Shown here piece by piece: positions 5,266-7,154 of a stretch of DNA of 7,154 nt. The notes under the pieces were generated by a model that was given only the letters and a program-made list of their open reading frames with translations, searched no databases and was not told the origin of the DNA. Each line of letters begins with the position of its first letter. The stretch's first letter is position 1. Origin of the DNA: Burkholderiales bacterium (lineage in GTDB: Bacteria; Pseudomonadota; Gammaproteobacteria; Burkholderiales; Burkholderiaceae_B); assembly GCA_005788065.1 (NCBI GenBank), contig SXZD01000040.1, forward strand, positions 1-7,154, read 5' to 3'. Made by a program: the position numbers and the translations under genes.

Positions 5266-5493
5266 ATGGAAACCGCAAAAACACTGTACAGCAACATTGC
5301 CGCCCTGATCGCCGTTGTCATGGCCGCTCTCATCTTCGCCGGCATGCCGCTTTTCTATGGCCTGGACACCACCGTCGATGTGGCCGTCGCCATCGGACTG
5401 TTTGCCGGTACAGCCCTGACGCTGAGCAGCCTGACGGTCAAGCAGACCGCCCGCAAAAAGCCGGCCCGCGTAGCCCGACGCAAGATCGCGTAA
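5266..5493 (+). CDS. Small two-span membrane protein
   Basis: A 75-residue protein with two hydrophobic segments, about 9-31 (IAALIAVVMAALIFAGMPLF) and 38-57 (DVAVAIGLFAGTALTLSSL), joined by a short turn containing GLDTTVD. It ends in a strongly basic tail, TARKKPARVARRKIA. By the positive-inside rule the tail and probably the N-terminus are cytoplasmic and the turn is periplasmic. There is no cleavable signal. I do not recognise a family. The perfect Shine-Dalgarno supports expression. The CorA-like gene starts 139 bases downstream on the same strand, so co-transcription is possible but there is no coupling. Confidence 0.75.
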   Translation: METAKTLYSNIAALIAVVMAALIFAGMPLFYGLDTTVDVAVAIGLFAGTALTLSSLTVKQTARKKPARVARRKIA

Positions 5494-5632
5494 GACTTGC
5501 ACCACGCTACCTCGCTGTTAGACTGACGGCGTCGCCCTGCGGGCAACCCCATGTTCACCCGCAGGCACCCACCAGACACCCGTCAGCCGGCAGGCGACAG
5601 ACTTGATGCCTGCCCAACCACAGGGAGGGCGC
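5494..5632 (+). other. Leader region of the corA-like gene with an inverted repeat
   Basis: CCTGCGGG (5536-5543) and CCCGCAGG (5558-5565) are perfect 8-base arms around a 14-base loop. A competing small stem, GCCC-TGC-GGGC, overlaps the left arm, so two alternative folds are possible. No T run follows. It could be a terminator-like hairpin for the gene ending at 5493 or a leader structure of the gene at 5633. No known riboswitch is recognised. Confidence 0.4.
5622..5629 (+). promoter_or_regulatory. Shine-Dalgarno deciding the start at 5633
   Basis: AGGGAGGG ends three bases before ATG 5633. The frame also has ATGs at 5603 and 5606 but without such a site, and the CorA family N-terminus (MLIN) begins at 5633. 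Confidence 0.7.
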
Positions 5633-6043
5633 ATGCTCATCAACAGCAGCTACTACGAATCCGGTCAGAAGATCAGCGACATTGCACCGGACGCCATACA
5701 GATACAGAAGGCTGTGCCCGGTTTTTACTGGCTGGCCTACGAACAGCCCGACGATGCAACCGTCAACCAGTTGGCCAACCAGTTTGAGCTACCCGTCCTG
5801 GCCGCTGAAGACGTGCGCCACGCCAGCCAGTACCCGAAATTGGAAGAGTACGACGACACCCGCCGACTGGCCGCCTGGGCTGCCATTTTTGCAGTACCCA
5901 CCATCTTCAGTGGCGTGTGGGGCATGAATTTTCAGCACATGCCGGAACTTCAATGGGAGTTCGGCTATCCATTGTCACTGTTGGGAATGTTCGGAATCAC
6001 CATATGGCTGCACAAACGTCTGAAACAACGCGGCTGGCTTTGA
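5633..6043 (+). CDS. corA: Internally deleted CorA-family magnesium channel protein
   Basis: A 136-residue protein made of the two ends of a CorA Mg2+ channel. Residues 1-74 match the CorA N-terminal domain (MLIN start, PGFYWLAYEQPD, FELPVLAAEDVRHASQYPKLEEYDD). Residues 75-136 match the CorA C-terminus: RRLAAWAAIFAVPT leading into TM1, the selectivity motif GMN (97-99), MPELQWEFGYP, TM2 (about 112-127) and the cytoplasmic KRLKQRGWL end. CorA proteins are normally about 316-330 residues, so roughly 180-190 internal residues are missing: most of the cytoplasmic domain and the stalk helix. The join falls at codons for DDT (5852-5860) and is in frame. Without the stalk a working pentameric channel is doubtful, so this may be a decaying gene still translated. 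Its TGA overlaps the ATG of the lipase. Family identity is firm; function is doubtful. Confidence 0.85.
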   Translation: MLINSSYYESGQKISDIAPDAIQIQKAVPGFYWLAYEQPDDATVNQLANQFELPVLAAEDVRHASQYPKLEEYDDTRRLAAWAAIFAVPTIFSGVWGMNFQHMPELQWEFGYPLSLLGMFGITIWLHKRLKQRGWL

Positions 6044-7056
6044 TGTTGAAGGCGCGGGGCGTGTTGGCAACCGCACTTGCTGCGGGTATTGCCCTGAGCG
6101 CCTGTGCCGGAACCGGTGGCGAGGCGGTGTCTGAGGTTTCGCCGGGGCTATCCGCGGATGTCGCCCCTGAACGCAGGACACCGTTGCCCGTGCCGCGCTC
6201 GCTCACCCTCAATGCCGTTGGCAACCTGCTGGACTGGAACCGCACACCGCCCGGCGTCAACCCTGACACATGCAAACCCGCGCCCGGCCAACGCCCGGTG
6301 CTGATGGTGCACGGCACCTTTGCCAACATGATGCTGGCATTTTCGGCCTTGGGCCCTGCCCTGCACAATGCAGGCATCTGCGCCTATGCCTACAACTATG
6401 GCGGACACGCTGCCGACTCGTGGGTGCACGGACTGGTGTCCATGGAAGAGTCAGCGAAGCGTCTGGCACACGAGGTTGAACGGGTGCGACGCATCACAGG
6501 CGCAGACAAAGTCAACCTAGTGGGACACTCCCAGGGCGGCACCCTCATTCACTACTATGCAAAAGTCCTTGGCGGCGCGGACAAGGTGGATGTCATGGTC
6601 GCTGTGGCGCCCAGCCTGCGCGGTACTGAGCGCGTCAGCGGCAAAGGTGAATACACGTACTGCGTGGCCTGCGGACAGCAGAGCCCGGATTCTGCGGTGA
6701 TCAGACGTTTGAATGACGGCCCCATCTCACAACCCGGCAACCGCAACTATGTCATAGCCACCAGCGTGGACTGGGTCGTCAGACCGGTGGAAAAACAGTT
6801 CATCAGAGAGCCGGGGGTTACGAACGTGCTCCTGCAGGACCTCTACCCATGGCGGTGGGCAACGCACTCCGGCCTGCTCTATGACAGCGATGCGGTCGGC
6901 ATGATGGTCAAATGGCTGGGGGGCAGCGTAGAGAGCACTGCAGGCTTGGGAAAGGCGGCAAAGGCCGCGGGCTTGGGCGGTCCGGGAACTGCGGAATCGC
7001 AGGTCAGCCAACCCCCGGGCGGGGATGTCGCCACCGCCGACAAAAAACCGCTATAA
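6043..7056 (+). CDS. Lipoprotein triacylglycerol lipase/esterase, alpha/beta fold
   Basis: A 337-residue secreted lipoprotein. The signal peptide MLKARGVLATALAAGIALSAC has a lipobox LSAC with the lipidated Cys21; Ala at +2 predicts the outer membrane. After a linker (about 22-80) comes a lipase domain like Lipase class 2 (PF01674 type). VHGTFAN (89-95) forms the oxyanion region, GHSQGG (161-166) gives the nucleophile Ser163, TSVDWVVRP (240-248) offers the acid Asp243, and THSGLLYD (274-281) the base His275. Cys207 and Cys210 could form a disulfide. The C-terminal 45 residues are Gly/Ala-rich and probably unstructured. The start at 6043 shares its A with the corA stop (TGATG), and there is no separate ribosome binding site. 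An ATG at 6004 would add 13 residues. The substrate is likely a lipid or short ester. Confidence 0.9.
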   Translation: MLKARGVLATALAAGIALSACAGTGGEAVSEVSPGLSADVAPERRTPLPVPRSLTLNAVGNLLDWNRTPPGVNPDTCKPAPGQRPVLMVHGTFANMMLAFSALGPALHNAGICAYAYNYGGHAADSWVHGLVSMEESAKRLAHEVERVRRITGADKVNLVGHSQGGTLIHYYAKVLGGADKVDVMVAVAPSLRGTERVSGKGEYTYCVACGQQSPDSAVIRRLNDGPISQPGNRNYVIATSVDWVVRPVEKQFIREPGVTNVLLQDLYPWRWATHSGLLYDSDAVGMMVKWLGGSVESTAGLGKAAKAAGLGGPGTAESQVSQPPGGDVATADKKPL

Positions 7057-7057
7057 T
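7028..7057 (+). promoter_or_regulatory. tRNA promoter overlapping the lipase stop codon
   Basis: A perfect TATAAT (7052-7057) lies ten bases before the tRNA, with TCGCCA (7028-7033, four of six) 18 bases upstream of it. The lipase stop TAA (7054-7056) is inside the -10 box. Transcription would begin around 7064. Confidence 0.65.
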
Positions 7058-7067
7058 CGCCGCTTCC

Positions 7068-7154
7068 GGAGACGTGGCCGAGAGGTCGAAGGCACTCCCC
7101 TGCTAAGGGAGCATTTGGGCACAAACCTGAATCGAGGGTTCGAATCCCTCCGTC
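7068..7154 (+). tRNA. tRNA-Ser(GCU), 3' end cut off by the window
   Basis: A class II tRNA with acceptor 5' strand GGAGACG (7068-7074) and D-arm TGGCCGAGAGG. The anticodon stem CTCCC/GGGAG (7095-7099 and 7107-7111) carries loop CTGCTAA, giving anticodon GCU at 7102-7104, which reads AGC and AGU serine codons. A long variable arm follows, then the T-arm GAGGG-TTCGAAT-CCCTC (7134-7150) and the first four bases (CGTC) of the 3' acceptor strand. The remaining acceptor bases (expected TCC), the discriminator and any encoded CCA lie beyond the window. Confidence 0.96.

Noticed and set aside
7068..7154. tRNA-Ser as an integration site for a mobile element
   Set aside because: tRNA-Ser genes are common integration sites, but no integrase, direct repeat or change of composition is visible, and the 3' end of the tRNA is outside the window.
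1..7154. CRISPR arrays, transposases, toxin-antitoxin pairs or phage genes
   Set aside because: No regularly spaced repeats, terminal inverted repeats, DDE motifs or paired small genes of those kinds were seen.

Overview
The window looks like chromosomal DNA of a Gram-negative proteobacterium, most likely a betaproteobacterium of the Burkholderiales type. This rests on a GC-rich coding style with many short divergent and convergent units, a lipoprotein with a normal lipobox, a DUF2322-like protein, and a tRNA promoter whose -10 box sits just upstream of the tRNA. No transposase, phage gene, CRISPR array or rRNA is visible. The organism is inferred from style and gene families; no species is identified.

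Layout, left to right. A minus-strand gene enters at the left edge with only its first seven codons visible. It diverges from an alpha/beta hydrolase gene (192-1136, +) across a 170-bp region holding a TetR-type palindrome. The hydrolase converges on a 70-residue minus-strand protein (1237-1449) through about 130 bp packed with four hairpins. After a 218-bp divergent region come three plus-strand genes: an orphan NarL/LuxR response regulator (1668-2333), a protein with a PAS-like C-terminal half (2435-3148), and a single-span membrane protein with four cysteines (3252-3659). A 252-bp convergent gap (3660-3911) holds one candidate terminator on each strand. A two-gene minus-strand operon follows: a DUF2322-like protein (start 5044) whose stop codon overlaps the start of a membrane-anchored methyltransferase (3912-4724) resembling the FAM173 lysine methyltransferases. 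A promoter candidate for this operon lies at 5108-5136. On the plus strand there follow a 75-residue two-span membrane protein (5266-5493), a CorA-family protein lacking most of its cytoplasmic domain (5633-6043), and a lipoprotein lipase/esterase (6043-7056) whose ATG overlaps the corA stop. A tRNA-Ser(GCU) begins at 7068 and runs off the right edge. Its -10 box contains the lipase stop codon.

How the genes work together. Only the two TGATG overlaps (DUF2322/methyltransferase and corA/lipase) give firm evidence of joint expression. The response regulator and the PAS-like protein could form one signalling unit, but no histidine kinase is present and that link is a guess. The most unusual object is the shortened CorA: it looks like an in-frame deletion that preserved translational coupling to the lipase.
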